From the NCBI GenBank assembly GCA_028023455.1, contig JAQFVV010006199.1, positions 6,026,972 through 6,090,971 of the forward strand: DNA of 64,000 nt, in the 5' to 3' direction. The notes under the pieces were generated by a model. It saw only the letters and a program-made list of their open reading frames with translations, was not told the DNA's origin and made no database searches. Source of the DNA: Epiperipatus broadwayi. Its lineage: Eukaryota; Onychophora; Udeonychophora; Euonychophora; Peripatidae. Below are positions 48,622-59,744 of this stretch, one piece after another (position 1 is the stretch's first letter; every line of letters starts with the position of its first letter). The position numbers were made by a program, and so were the translations under genes.

Positions 48622-48775
48622 CACTAAACATCACATGATCACCATTTCTTATGCTTGCTCATAACTTATTAAAACAGGCAAAACTCTCCATACAGTAATG
48701 TCACTCAGTGCAAGGCCAGAGTAATTAATGGATGCCAGAAGGCTTGTGCATAAAATCCCTATCAAGTGCCTACTC

Positions 48776-48834
48776 ATCCAATATCTCCAGACTAGTTTCT
48801 GGCTTGTGGCCTTCATCAGTGAGGGACCTTGGAT
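48776..48834 (-). ncRNA. Hammerhead-ribozyme-like motif (left arm)
   Basis: On the minus strand: ATCCAA (pairs with TTGGAT, outer stem I), CTCA (pairs with TGGA/TGGG, inner stem I), core CTGATGA (48819-48813), stem II GGC/GCC with loop CACAA, GAAA (48799-48796), a 2-bp stem III (AC-UA-GU) and a canonical GUC cleavage triplet (48792-48790). An internal loop divides stem I, as in natural type I hammerheads with tertiary contacts. Weak point: stem II is only 3 bp and has an A/A pair next to the core. Confidence 0.58.
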
Positions 48835-49039
48835 CTGAGAGCACTGCACCTAGTTCTTAGAATCTAATGCCAGCAGCCACCTTTTATTTATACTATATGA
48901 CTATATAAGCTAATGAGCTTAGATTGAACATATTATTGTGTTTTCAATTTTATTATCATAGTTTTGTAGTTAAATAAAAATAAAAGGTGGCTGCTGGAGT
49001 GTTGCATTAGATCCTAAGATCTAGGTGCATTGCTCTCAG

Positions 49040-49098
49040 ATCCAAGGTCCCTCACTGATGAAGGCCACAAACCAGAAACTAGTCTGGGAATATTGGAT
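49040..49098 (+). ncRNA. Hammerhead-ribozyme-like motif (right arm)
   Basis: This mirrors the left arm: ATCCAA 49040-49045, CTCA 49051-49054, core CTGATGA 49055-49061, GAAA 49075-49078, GUC 49082-49084, TGGG 49085-49088, TTGGAT 49093-49098. Stem II here has one further mismatch (GGC against ACC), so activity would be weaker than for the left arm. Confidence 0.55.
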
Positions 49099-49205
49099 GA
49101 GTAGGCACTAGATAGGAATTTTATGCACAAGCCTTCTGGAATCCATTGATTACTCTGGATTGCACTGAGTGGCATTACAGTATGGAGAGTTTTGCCTGTT
49201 TTAAA

Positions 49206-51825
49206 CTTTTTTTTTGTATGATTTCTCCTCCCATAGACAGCAATTATTATAGTATCTGTTTAGATTGTGTTTGAAACATGTTCCCCTTTGTCTTAAAAAA
49301 GTATTAGCAAGTTTTCTATAAAGGGCACTTTCAAGAATTTTGTTACTTTTTATTACTATTTAATAAACATATATTTTTTACAATTATCTCACCAATTAAA
49401 ATTGAAAACATATTCATTACTTTTTTTTATTGTACTATATTTTTATATTATTACAGACAATATTAAGTGGAATTATGGAATACTCGGTTTTATACTGTAG
49501 AATTAGATAAAAATAACTAAATTAATTACATCATAAAGCTGTTTTTGTATATCATAAGAGCATATATCATAATAATCCTGACATATAACTATATATCATT
49601 GTATCTATATATGCACAAACATTTTTACATAATTATAGCCACTTATCAACTTTATCACAAGCAACATTAAATTACTGTCTCAATCTTGTATATTATTATC
49701 TTTTTTCTTTTTCTTTTTCATGATGTTATTTCAGCTGCATTTATTTCTGTGCAAAAAGAAAAAATATATTTTACTCCTCTGAAAACCAACTCTGACAGTT
49801 GCAGATTAGTGAGTTAAAGGTCAATAGTGGAATAATTGAGTAAAGTTAGAAATCTTTTATTTGCACTTCTTATATTTGCAACTCCAGTTTCTTTAAAATT
49901 CTTTTGTTTTTTTTTGTTTGTTTGTTTTATAGTTGTTACTATTTATATTATTCAGCAGTATTTATTTATTATAAGTTGTTTGTATATATTTAATAAAATG
50001 TTTTTATTTAAAAGGCCACAAAAAAAAAAAAAACATCTACTAACACATAAGTGTATGTGCTCTTCTAATAATATAGTAAATTTAGATTTTTTTAAAAAAT
50101 ATATTATTGTTAATATATTTAATTAATTTCCTTATTTATTAAATATAATATTGCGTTAAGAGAATGATAGCAGTGATAAATTAATTTATCAAAGTATGAA
50201 TGATTTAATTTAAGTTGGAAATGACGTCTAGTAGCACTGTATTATATCACTGCGACTTACATAACTTCATTCACTTCTTAAAGGTTTAGTAATATTATGT
50301 TAATTCATTTTACACACCATTAATTTTTCATTGATTTTTTTTTTACTCTTTTTATCATATTTATGGATGCTTCAGTTTGCATTTTGCAGTTAGTTTTTAA
50401 ATGATTTTACCTTGATTTGTATTTTCAATAAACATTCAGTTTTATTATCTTAATCATAGATAACAATTTTTTTTAAAATTTTAATGTAAACAAGGCAATT
50501 TACTATAATACTAAAATTCACGAAATTTATCAACGTTACTTCATTTTTGCATCACATATATATGACAACTAAAAAGCCTAATAGTTAGCCATATTTTTCT
50601 ATTAATCTTATTCCTGTTGTAATACTATCTTTCTTGTAATTCTGGTATTTAAAAAGATAACATTTTTCACAATGAAAATTTTTGTTTTTAATTTTTTTTA
50701 TAGTAGTCATAATTTCTTTATGATATATTATTAATAGTTTCGCTATTTCATGTAAATGCTTTATTATTAATTCAGTATTCTGATTAGATTGATTTTTTTT
50801 AATTAAAAAAAGATATAATAATAATAATACAATACTATACCCTTTGCTCCATCATTTAAAACTTTTCATATCTTAAATGTTTTCACTTGATACCAAATAT
50901 AAATAATAAGAATAATAACAGTAACTATTAATATATTCTGTTATTATAAAATTTACTTTTATATCTATAGCAATAAATTACTTTTTTTAAAAGTACAACT
51001 TTACCAATTAATATCTTTCTCTTTTGGCTTTATTAAATGTAAATATTAAACAATGCCATTCTTTGACGTTGGATAAACATTTATAATATATTTTTTTTTA
51101 TATTAAGCACTTATTTTTTTTTTTAGTAGGGTCAGCAGCTTTATGAAGTAATCAAAACATTAAAAATTAGTGATCCCCCCCCCCCCGAAATAAAATCAAC
51201 CATAGAAAGAAAAGGCAAAATAAAAACATATGATATTAAAAATAGTTATTAAACTGATTTTTTTTATATGGTATATATATAAATTTACTTACTACTGTGT
51301 TAACAGCTCATACTGAAATAATGAAATTTGGTGATCATGAAAATTGTAAGGACATATGTATAATTTTGTTCAAATTAAAAGATATACCAAAATTTCAGTT
51401 GATAGTTTAATCATATTTGGTATCTAATATAATATCCACATTTTTTGGTCACTAATGTTTCTGTCTCTGATCTTAGCAATAATTATATTTTTTAAAACTG
51501 CATCTCACACAATACATTTATTACATAAATTAGTTAACAAAGTTGGTTAATCAAACTACATACTGGCATGCTTATGAATAAATAATTAATTGCTCATATC
51601 AATACATAGAGAAAATCAACAACCATTTTATCATATTACATATTTCATTCTGAAACAGATCTCATCAGATGATCCTGAAAATTAACAACAGCCCCCCCCC
51701 CCAAAAAAAAAAAAAACTCCCACCAACATAGTGATTTTTAATACTTAAATTAAAAGTGTGTGATTGTATTCAAAAAAGAAAAGAAAAAATAAATTAATTA
51801 AACTATTTTAGAAATCATATTTATA
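49206..51825. other. Gene-free stretch with C/A homopolymers
   Basis: No recognisable gene. Twelve C lie at 51175-51186, and eleven C followed by fourteen A at 51692-51716. The 96-codon frame at 49836-50126 is low-complexity. Confidence 0.5.
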
Positions 51826-52062
51826 TAATAGTATCATTATCATCAACTATTATCAATCCACTGCAGGATGAAGGTCTCTCCAAGTTCAGTCGATCTTCTA
51901 TAATCTCTAGCCTCTCTTCTCCACATGACCCCTGCATATGTTCTTATTTCATGCATCCATCTCACTTCTCGTCTCTTTCTGGGTCTTTTACGATCTTTTG
52001 GAATTCAGTTTAAGATTTCAAATGTCCATCTATTATCATATCTTTTAGCAATATATCCAGCC

Positions 52063-52531
52063 TTAACTCAGCATCAGTCTTTTAATTCTTTCAATGATAT
52101 CATTAACACATATTTGTTCTCTTAATTTTTGTTCTCTTCTTGTTACTCCTAACATGCATTTTTGAGTGGTCTGAAGTTTCTGTTTTGCTCTTCTATTAAG
52201 TATCCAAGTCTCAGATACATAAGTAAGAACTGACAAAATACATTTATTAAATATCTTCCTTTTCAAACACATAGGCATATTTCCTTTTAATGTTAAATTA
52301 CTTCTACCAAAAGCACTGCAAACAAATTTTAATTCCATGACTAATTTCATCTATTATGTTTCCATCTGTAGTAATAATCTGACCAAGGTATTTGTAATTG
52401 ATAACTTCTTTTAACTCATCATTATAAATCTTTATTTTCATCTTTTGAGCAAATCCATTGAATATTACTTTAGTCTTTTTAACATTCATCTTAAGTTTTA
52501 CTTTCTTACTTTCTTCTGATAACTCTTGCAA
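52063..52531 (-). pseudogene. LINE RT thumb/connection segment
   Basis: Two overlapping open pieces belong to one former ORF. 52304-52531 contains KMNVKKTKVIFNGF and INYKYLGQIITTDGNI; 52063-52350 continues with KRKIFNKCILSVLTYVSETW and KLQTTQKCMLGVTRREQ. A single frame change between them (about 52,304-52,350) splits the frame. The motif order matches RTE/BovB-like LINEs, in which 'YLG...' is followed by 'LxYGxETW' and 'RxMLGVSxxD'. Confidence 0.7.
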
Positions 52532-52559
52532 AATTTCCTGAAGCTCTAAAGCATTATTT

Positions 52560-52933
52560 ATAAAAACAACTATATCATCTGCAAAATCTAAATGACTTAA
52601 CTAATCTCCATTTACTTTTATTCCTTTAGCTTCCCATTTTAATCCTTAAAATACTTCTTGCAGCACTGCTGTAAAAAGTTCTAGAGATAAGGAGTAATCC
52701 TGTCTTACACCCTTCTCAATGTTAATCTTCATAGTATCATTATGTAATCTATTTGCTGTTGCATTTTTATAAATATTCTTCAGAATATGACAATATCCTG
52801 GGTCTATACCTTGATAATCCAATGCTTTAATCACTGAAGAAATGTTTATAGAATCAAATGCCTTTTCATAATCTACAAATTTAAAGCATAATGTCAACTC
52901 ATATTCATTGATTCTTTCTATAACTTCTCTCAA
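52560..52933 (-). pseudogene. LINE RT palm segment
   Basis: It contains RT motif A (FKFVDYEKAFDSIN), the connecting YKNATA segment and motif B in the altered form GVRQDYSLS (normally GVRQGDxLS/P, so a codon was lost or changed). A frame break follows, then motif C, FADDIVVF, near 52575-52600. The in-frame stops show a dead copy. Confidence 0.7.
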
Positions 52934-54278
52934 TACTTGAATATATATTATACTAAACCACTTTTAAATCCAGCTTGTTATTTTGGTTGGTTCAAATCCA
53001 ACATTCTCTGTAATAAATGGGTTGTAATTATCTTGATAAAATTTTTGTATAAAACTGATAAAAGTTGGATGGGTCTGTAATTTCTAATATCTTTTTTATC
53101 ACCTGTTTTAAATATTAATATTAATACTGCATTCTTCTAATCATTTGGTATATCTTTTATCATTTAGATATTTTGTATATAATTTGGACAAAAGTTTTTC
53201 TATTTCTCCACCTGCTTCTTTTAAGATATTGATTATAATTCCATCATTACCAGAAGTTTTTTCCTTCATCATAAATTTTATTGCATATCTCACTTCTTCA
53301 TTTAAAATCCTGGGCAATTCAGAAGATACATTCTTTTTTATTACTATATAATTTTTGATAGAACTCTTCTATCCATTTCATGAAAACATTTCCCTTTTTA
53401 GTAATAGTATATAAGTTTCCTACCAATATCAAAATGTTGTTTTACACTTTTGAGACTTTTATTCTTTTCTACAGCTTTCATTGCTATTTTACAATTATAC
53501 TTTCTTATATCATTATCAACTCTTTTTCACACCATTTAACAGAATTTGAGATATTTAATGTTTCTTAATGCATCATTTTTAAATATTTTCATATTTCTTT
53601 TTTGCTTCATAAATTCTCTAGCCTAGTAGAAATTTTATTGTTCAATTGCTGCTTTTTTCTACAGCTATATTTGTTACAGTTTTTAAAAGTATATCAGTTA
53701 TTTTTCTATTAATTTCATTTAAATCTGAATCATGTTTAAAATCTGCTAATATTTCAAAGTGATTTCTAAGTCCTAATTTAATTTTTTTTAAATGTTTCTG
53801 GAGATTAGAAATATCAACTGTGAATATTGTTTGTTTTTTTTTATAATTTTTGTCTCTTTAGTTTTGCTTTAACATATATCTTACATCTCACTAATTGATG
53901 ATCACTTCCTGTATTGAATTTATTAAGAATGTAACAATCTTGAAATATGTATTTTCTGTTAGTCAAAATATAATTCACTTCTGCTGTACCTTTATTTAAA
54001 TGCTTCCATGTCCATTTCCTTTTAACATTTTTCTCAAAAAAATGAATTCATAATATAAAGTTTTTCTTTTTTTGAAAACTCTACAAATCTATATTCTCTC
54101 TCATTTCTACTACCACAACTAAATTTACCTACAACACTTTCATCTTTCATTTATTAACAATTCTATCATTAAAGTTTCTCATAACAATTTTAAAATGTTG
54201 TTTGTTCTGATCAAAAGCCTTTTGTACATCTGTATAAAAATCGTCTACTACTTCACTACTATAAGAACTTGTTGGGAC

Positions 54279-54620
54279 TTAAACCTGAATTATCTGCATT
54301 TGGTATCTCTTATTAAGTTGAATAACTAATATTGCCACTCCATCTGATACACTATCAATCTCCACAATGTTATTCTTCCCGTTTATATTTATAATGAATC
54401 CTACTCCACTTGTACTTCCAATATTTGTGCCTTTGTAGTAGAGTACATATCCACTTTTTAAATTAATTATTTCTTCACCTTCTAATTTCTCAAAGTCCAA
54501 TAATGTCCCATTTCATATGATACAGTTCATCCAATTCTTACAATCTTTCTTCATTTGAAAGTGATTTGCAGTTGTAAGTATCTAAGTAAAAGTTTGGCAT
54601 CAAATGGCAGCTTTGATCCA
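54279..54620 (-). pseudogene. LINE apurinic-endonuclease segment
   Basis: The minus strand encodes a remnant of the LINE AP-endonuclease: TYNCKSLSNEERL and WDIIGL in one frame, then EEIINLKSGYVLYYKG, SGVGFIININGKN and VAILVIQLNKRYQMQIIQV in another. These correspond to the conserved NxRxL, 'WDIxGLxExR' and 'GVGF' stretches of RTE-type endonucleases. At least one frameshift separates the parts. Confidence 0.7.
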
Positions 54621-55036
54621 CAATCAACAGATTCTTACACCCTGTGCCCCCAGCCACCAATAACTGACTTGCCTGGTGACATTATAGCCTCCTGGAAATA
54701 AGGGTCATGATATATTTTTGTCTGTAATGATTGTAAATATCTATTAGAAAAATTTTTTTCATTCACACACTTTCATTCTGCCTTATCAGGCAACTGAGAA
54801 GGACTATGCTATTTTATGATCTAAGTAAGCGAATAAATTCAATGCACTAGCTAATGTATATTGGTGAGGAGTCCATCCATGTTTGTATACTATATGAATA
54901 ATCACATAGTAATAACTGCTGCAATGAAAAGAATGTATGGAGTGGACATACCATGGAGTACATCCCATGTATGTAAATTATTATTATATGCATTTATTCC
55001 AAGTAAAAAGATGTGAATCTAATCTTGAGAATGAAT

Positions 55037-55162
<126 letters not shown>

Positions 55163-55375
55163 TAACTATTAAAATTTAAATTGTATATATTATAACTTAT
55201 ATGTAATATGCCAGAAATAGAAATTTCTATGATGCTAATTATCAAAACTACCCCAAATCCAAAATTAAACCAGACCAGCATAAAAAATAATATTAAAACA
55301 CAACTTAAGGTTGCTATGCTACAAGCAGACTTCTCAAGTGTAAAGAACTACAAAAACTACACAATATATATAATA

Positions 55376-55861
55376 TTAAAAACTACCCACAAATCCATTC
55401 ACTTCCCATCCACCCTTAATATTAAAAGAACTCTTAAATAAGTTAATTGCTTCAGAATAATAAATTTTCAATAATAAAAACTCTTTAATTCTTTTGATTT
55501 CATTTCTCTCAAAGAAGACAACCTTAGCTTCATTAAAATCAATAGTGTGGCCTGCATCTTTTTCATGGACATACAAAGCAGAACTAAGATATCTATTTTT
55601 AACTCTACTTTTATGAACCTTTATTCTTTCATTTAAACTCAAACTACTCTGACCTATGTAAACCTTTTTACAAAATAAACAAGGAATAAAATATACTACA
55701 CCAGGAATAGTCTTTCTATCAAAAACTTCTTTTGTATTATTTAATAAATTATTCAATGTAACACCCCTTTTCCAAGCAATTTTTCTTATTTCCAAACAAT
55801 TTACTATTTCTACACACAATTTTATAAGAAGACAATTTAAATGGCAATGAAATAAAATCAT
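55376..55861 (-). CDS. PLE GIY-YIG endonuclease domain (frame-shifted from RT)
   Basis: The GIY-YIG domain forms the C-terminus of PLE proteins and nicks target DNA. Here GVVYFIPCLFCKKVYIGQSS is the GIY-x10-YIG core with the CxxC insertion common in PLEs. It is followed by SLNERIKVHKSRVKN (catalytic Arg), YVHEKDAGHTIDF (the conserved HxxxxGHxxDF segment) and a C-terminal VNGFVGSF before the stop. The frame joins the RT frame only by a one-base shift at a G run near 55766-55769, where the RT frame goes on to a stop at 55749. The apparent Met start at 55861 is out of frame with the true upstream sequence and is not a start. Confidence 0.85.
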   Translation of the reverse strand: MILFHCHLNCLLIKLCVEIVNCLEIRKIAWKRGVTLNNLLNNTKEVFDRKTIPGVVYFIPCLFCKKVYIGQSSLSLNERIKVHKSRVKNRYLSSALYVHEKDAGHTIDFNEAKVVFFERNEIKRIKEFLLLKIYYSEAINLFKSSFNIKGGWEVNGFVGSF

Positions 55862-57359
55862 ATTTTTCTTTAACCTTTACATCCTTACAAATATTACTAT
55901 TAAATAAAATACTTTTAACAAACTTATCAGAGTATCCAACATTCAAGTAATCTTTATAAAATTGATATTTCTGAAACAAAGCTACCCCACTAGAATTATT
56001 TAATTTAATATTCCTATGACAATAATTCCTTAAAGCAGCTACTTTATGAGATACAGACTGATAGTTATCAGGTTTAATTATAGATCTTAATTCTTTACTT
56101 TTAACTAAATGACTGCACAATAAACAATTAGTTTCTACATTTCTAATCACCAAAAGATCTAAAAAATTTAATTTACCAAAATCTAACCCCCCTTCTTCTA
56201 ACACAAATTTTATAGAAGGATCAAAACAATTAAACTCATTTACAAATTCCTTCAATTTATCATTCTCAACTACAAATAAACAATCATCAACATATCTGAC
56301 AAATAATTTTACATATAAAGAATTCTTTTTAATAATAATTTCCTCTTCCATAAAACTAATATAAACTGAACATACTAAAGGAGAAATAATATAACCTATT
56401 ATCCCCCCCCCTTCCTTAATCTTATAAAAATTACCTTTATAAGTAAAATACATAGAATCTTCCAATAACAAAAGCAAATCTTTAATTACCTTAATTTTAT
56501 TTTTTGATAAAGAACTTTTCTTAATCAATACAGACAAAAGAACATCAATACTGCTTAACCTATTAACAGACTGATACATATTTTCAATATCTAAACTTCC
56601 AAATACCCAATTACTTTCCATTTTAAAATTATTAATCTTATCAAAAACCTCAAAAGAAGAAGAAACTGTGTACTGACCAAAATCAACAAATTGTTTTAAA
56701 AAATTATTCAAGAATCTAGAAATACCCTCTACAACACTACCTGTAAAATCAAAAATAAATCTTAAAGGAAAACCATCTTTATGAGTTTTAATATTCACAA
56801 ACATCTTAGCTGATGTAAAATCATTAGGATAGCATTTTAAATAATCTACTCTATTAAAAATTTTTAAATTAACCATTTTCTTCATAATATCTATCAATTT
56901 TCTTTTAATCAAATTACCTGGATCTTTATCTAACAACATATATTTACCATTATTTAATTCTCTATCCATTTTCTCTTTGAATTCATCTCCTTTCATAATA
57001 ACAAACCTACCAGCTTTGTCTTCACAAGAAATGACTACATCATTAGCAATTAACCTATTCTTAAGATGCTTAATCTCAGCAGGATTAATAACAAATTTTT
57101 CTTTCCTTTTTAAACTTTTATTCAAAATCGATTGAATACCAACTTTCTGCTCATCACTCAAATTACAAGATTCAATAGATGAAATTGTATCAAAAACTAT
57201 ATTTTTTAAATGAAATGGAACAAAATTAGGGCCTTTACCAAGAATATCTAATTCTCTATCATTTAACTTCAAATCTGAAAGATTAACAATTCTATCCCCA
57301 GAAACATTATTCTCATACCCTTTATCACTACAATAAATTTTATTAACTTTCCCAAACAA
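55749..57359 (-). CDS. PLE reverse transcriptase, 5'-partial
   Basis: This is the reverse transcriptase of a Penelope-like retroelement. Numbered from 57359 (a TTG, not a real start; the frame is open further upstream), the N-terminal PLE segment reads LSDLKLNDRELDILGKGPNF (27-46). CEDKAGRFVIMKGDEF (about 111-126) precedes the fingers. KMFVNIKTHKDGFPLRFIF (about 185-203) is the PLE form of 'YGLPKIHKxxxPLRPI'. SLDIENMY (about 253) holds the first catalytic Asp. GGGIIGYIISPLVCSVYI is motif B, RYVDDCLFVV (YVDD about 356-359) the catalytic pair, and KLNFLDLLVIRN the INFLD motif. The frame ends at 55749, 16 residues after SYKIVCRNSK, by a frame shift before the nuclease domain. A telomerase-like RT fold is known for the family. 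Confidence 0.88.
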   Translation of the reverse strand: MFGKVNKIYCSDKGYENNVSGDRIVNLSDLKLNDRELDILGKGPNFVPFHLKNIVFDTISSIESCNLSDEQKVGIQSILNKSLKRKEKFVINPAEIKHLKNRLIANDVVISCEDKAGRFVIMKGDEFKEKMDRELNNGKYMLLDKDPGNLIKRKLIDIMKKMVNLKIFNRVDYLKCYPNDFTSAKMFVNIKTHKDGFPLRFIFDFTGSVVEGISRFLNNFLKQFVDFGQYTVSSSFEVFDKINNFKMESNWVFGSLDIENMYQSVNRLSSIDVLLSVLIKKSSLSKNKIKVIKDLLLLLEDSMYFTYKGNFYKIKEGGGIIGYIISPLVCSVYISFMEEEIIIKKNSLYVKLFVRYVDDCLFVVENDKLKEFVNEFNCFDPSIKFVLEEGGLDFGKLNFLDLLVIRNVETNCLLCSHLVKSKELRSIIKPDNYQSVSHKVAALRNYCHRNIKLNNSSGVALFQKYQFYKDYLNVGYSDKFVKSILFNSNICKDVKVKEKYDFISLPFKLSSYKIVCRNSKLFGNKKNCLEKGCYIE

Positions 57360-57418
57360 CCACTTTAATTTTCTTTCATATTTTTTACAATAGAAATTTG
57401 ACCTATTCTGTCTAAATT

Positions 57419-57616
57419 GTCCATGAAAAAGATACAGGCCTCACTATTGATTTTGATGAAGCTAAGGCTGTCTTCTTTGAGAGAAATGAAATCAAAAGAA
57501 GAATTAAAGAGTCTTTATTATTGAAAATTTATTATTCTGAAGCAATTAACTTATTTAAGAGTTCTTTTAATATTAAGGGTGGATGGGAAATGAATGGATT
57601 TGTGGGTAGTTTTTAA
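57419..57616 (+). pseudogene. 3' end of a second PLE copy (GIY-YIG C-terminus)
   Basis: The plus strand encodes the last 65 residues of the same PLE protein, starting at VHEKDTGLTIDF and ending in MNGFVGSF with TAA at 57614-57616. It differs from the minus-strand copy at a few residues. It begins abruptly at the junction with the minus-strand copy's open frame, so the two PLE pieces lie head to head. Its 3' UTR is interrupted by a solo LTR and resumes at 58966. Confidence 0.85.
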
Positions 57617-57623
57617 TATATAT

Positions 57624-58965
57624 TATAACGTTTTTCATTTTTCTAGGCCTCTACACGCTAATATAAACTGCACGTGAGTTGATCAAGCTATGTCAAAAAA
57701 GAAGAAAGTTATATTTCTATTCTAAAAACATAGCTATATTTCCTGATCAACTCGGCCTATTAATTGTTGAGAATTGTGCTATTGACGAAATCAGCTTTTA
57801 ATTTATTTAATCTGGGCGCCAGAATTCCTAAGAATTCGCTGAAATCGTCATATAACATCTCACAAATAAAAAAAAATGCTTTTAAACTAATCGGTATTAC
57901 ATCATACCGTAACGAGAATTAATTTTTTAAGATTATTATTCCTGGGCTTATTCAAACATATTGGCAAAGGTAAATTACATTTTTAAATCTTATTAAACTA
58001 CTAATAGATTTAATAATAAATAATAATAACTATTATTAATAACGCACAAATGAAAATTGGTATTAGAAATATTTTTATTCTAATAGATAAAAAATGTTTG
58101 AAATAAATTATTTATCAAATAAATTGGAGAGAACACACTTAATTCTTATGTGAAACATTAATAATAAAAAAATAACTGCTGAATAATTAATTACAAAGTT
58201 CTTGGTTAAATAAGAGTCTCTATTGTGATCCTATTATAAGCTTATTTTTAAGAATTGTTTGCAAACGTTACTTTTGTCACAATCAGGATAATGAAGCATA
58301 ACTTACCGGTAAGTTTTGTGAATTCAGTAGTAGATAACTATGCATAGTTTTTCGGGGTTGAATTGAGCTCACAGCCTTTGATTATTAGTTGATCTTGGTG
58401 CTGGTTCCATAGGCTAGTCGCGTAAGCTTCTCTGGTGTCCATCGGTAATGATGTCAGCTAAAGCTCCGGTCTACTCTCATATGAATAACTTTTTCATCGT
58501 AGAGTGGTCTGGATTCTCTAATCCAAAACCAACCAAAAGAATATCAGCTAAACCAAGATGTTCTTTAAACTGATCTCTGCCTTTTATACTTTCTGGAGGC
58601 CCAGTTTTCCGACTTCTGCGCATATCTTTTGTTTGTCAAAATATCTGTTGATAATCTTATATATTCTTTACAAAATTTATGTTACAAAGTCTCTATTTTT
58701 TTCAGCATAATTCTGCCATCTTTAATTAGTTGAAATATTTTTACTTTCTCTTATCTAGATTGGTAATTTGTGTCTTTTGTTCTCTCCAATTCTAACTTTT
58801 ATTTCTAATTACATAAAAAAAAACGAAAGAATAATTTAACTTTCATTGTACGTTATTTTTTTTTTAAAAAAAAAAAAATTAGTCAAAAAAAATCTAAATT
58901 TACTTTTATTTTTTAGCTTTTACCAAATGCCAATATATTTGCAACGTATATAAATAAACGTTACA
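57624..58965 (-). mobile_element. Solo LTR of the compact element, nested in a PLE 3' UTR
   Basis: On the minus strand it starts TGTAACGTTTATTTATATAC and ends CGTTATA, as the LTRs at 31-34.7 kb, and is flanked by ATAT on both sides (57620-57623, 58966-58969), a 4-bp target duplication. It has the same layout (poly(A)/poly(T) patch, TATA box near 58585, leader hairpin) but is visibly diverged from the 31-34 kb LTRs, so it comes from an older or different subfamily. A solo LTR arises by recombination between two LTRs. Confidence 0.88.
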
Positions 58966-59095
58966 ATATATTGTGTAGTTTTTGTAGTTCTTTACACTTG
59001 AGAAGTCTGCTTGTAGCAGTGAAACCTTAGGTTGTGTTTTAATATTATTTTTTATGCTGGTCTGTTTTAATTTTGGATTTGGGGTAGTTTTGATT
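58966..59095 (+). other. Distal part of PLE 3' UTR
   Basis: From TTGTGTAGTTTTTGTAGTTC onward it matches the 3' UTR of the minus-strand PLE (55376 leftward) until about 59093, where similarity stops. With 57617-57623 it makes one 3' UTR split by the solo LTR. Confidence 0.8.
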
Positions 59096-59740
59096 TTATA
59101 CTGACTAGTTTAGCTTTATGCTTGTAATGTTTACATTTTAATGAGATGCTAATTATGTATATCGTAAGGATTAATCCCAGTCCAATCCTTAAAATATGTA
59201 GTTTTAAAAATAAAAAAAGTAAAGAAAACTATTATTTTTCTTAAAATTATCAAATGCCTTATAACTTCCTTACATATTTATAATTGTATAAAAAATTTTT
59301 TGATAGAAATTTAATGTAGCAATTTGATTCATGGTTAAATTTATATATATGTTATTAAAGTATATAAAACGTTCTAATTTTCATTGTTATTATTTGTTTA
59401 AAGTTAGTATTTTGTTTTCATTTCACATTATGGATGCAATGCATTATAGTAATAAAAAGATGACTAAAGTATGGGTTAAATTATTGATAACTACTTTAAT
59501 TATAATAATGATTTAGAAAATGATGAACAATTTAACAACAGAACAGGTTTGAATTTGTGATAAAGAAAATTTATTTAAAGCTGAGCACTTTTAATACTGA
59601 ATAGTATCATCATAATTATAGCATAATATGACTAAAAGAATTTGAGGTCTAAATTTATAGTCACTTTTGAATATTAAAGAATAGATTATCATAAAATTGA
59701 ATATTTAAGAGATTTACATACTAATGATGAAACTGGAAGC
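59096..59740. other. Gene-free stretch
   Basis: No recognisable gene; a 61-codon frame at 59331-59516 has no family features. Confidence 0.5.
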
Positions 59741-59744
59741 TACA

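Larger units (their letters stand above)
48622..49205. repeat. Fold-back repeat, copy 3: long palindrome with a hammerhead core in each arm
   Basis: Two arms of roughly 210 bp (about 48668-48890 and 48984-49205) are inverted copies, separated by about 95 bp of A+T-rich sequence. Both ends read TTAAAACAGGCAAAACTCTC and its complement, so TTAA borders both sides. About 48 bases left of the left TTAA are shared with copy 2; nothing comparable lies on the right. Each arm carries a hammerhead-like core, on opposite strands. This is the most complete copy in the window. The open frame over the left arm is incidental. Confidence 0.75.
51826..54650 (-). mobile_element. RTE-type LINE, nearly full-length ORF2, broken
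   Basis: Reading the minus strand from 54,620 down, the pieces appear in the order of an RTE-like ORF2. First is an AP-endonuclease start (TYNCKSLSNEERL then MKWDIIGL), then GYVLYYKGTN and SGVGFIININ. Next are the RT motifs FKFVDYEKAFDSIN and GVRQDYSLS, FADDIVVFINN (FADD at 52585-52574), NYKYLGQIITTDG, the thumb segment YVSETWILNRR, and a C-terminal end in which RWMHEIRTYAGVMWRREARD can be followed across frames (51850-52000). It ends in an ATGATAATGATA-like tail near 51830, typical of RTE. Several frameshifts and stops make it inactive. The 5' limit is approximate. Confidence 0.8.

Noticed and set aside
57420-57624. Twin-priming product of a single PLE insertion
   Set aside because: Both inverted pieces contain the same C-terminal coding part, whereas twin priming would give adjoining, non-overlapping parts.
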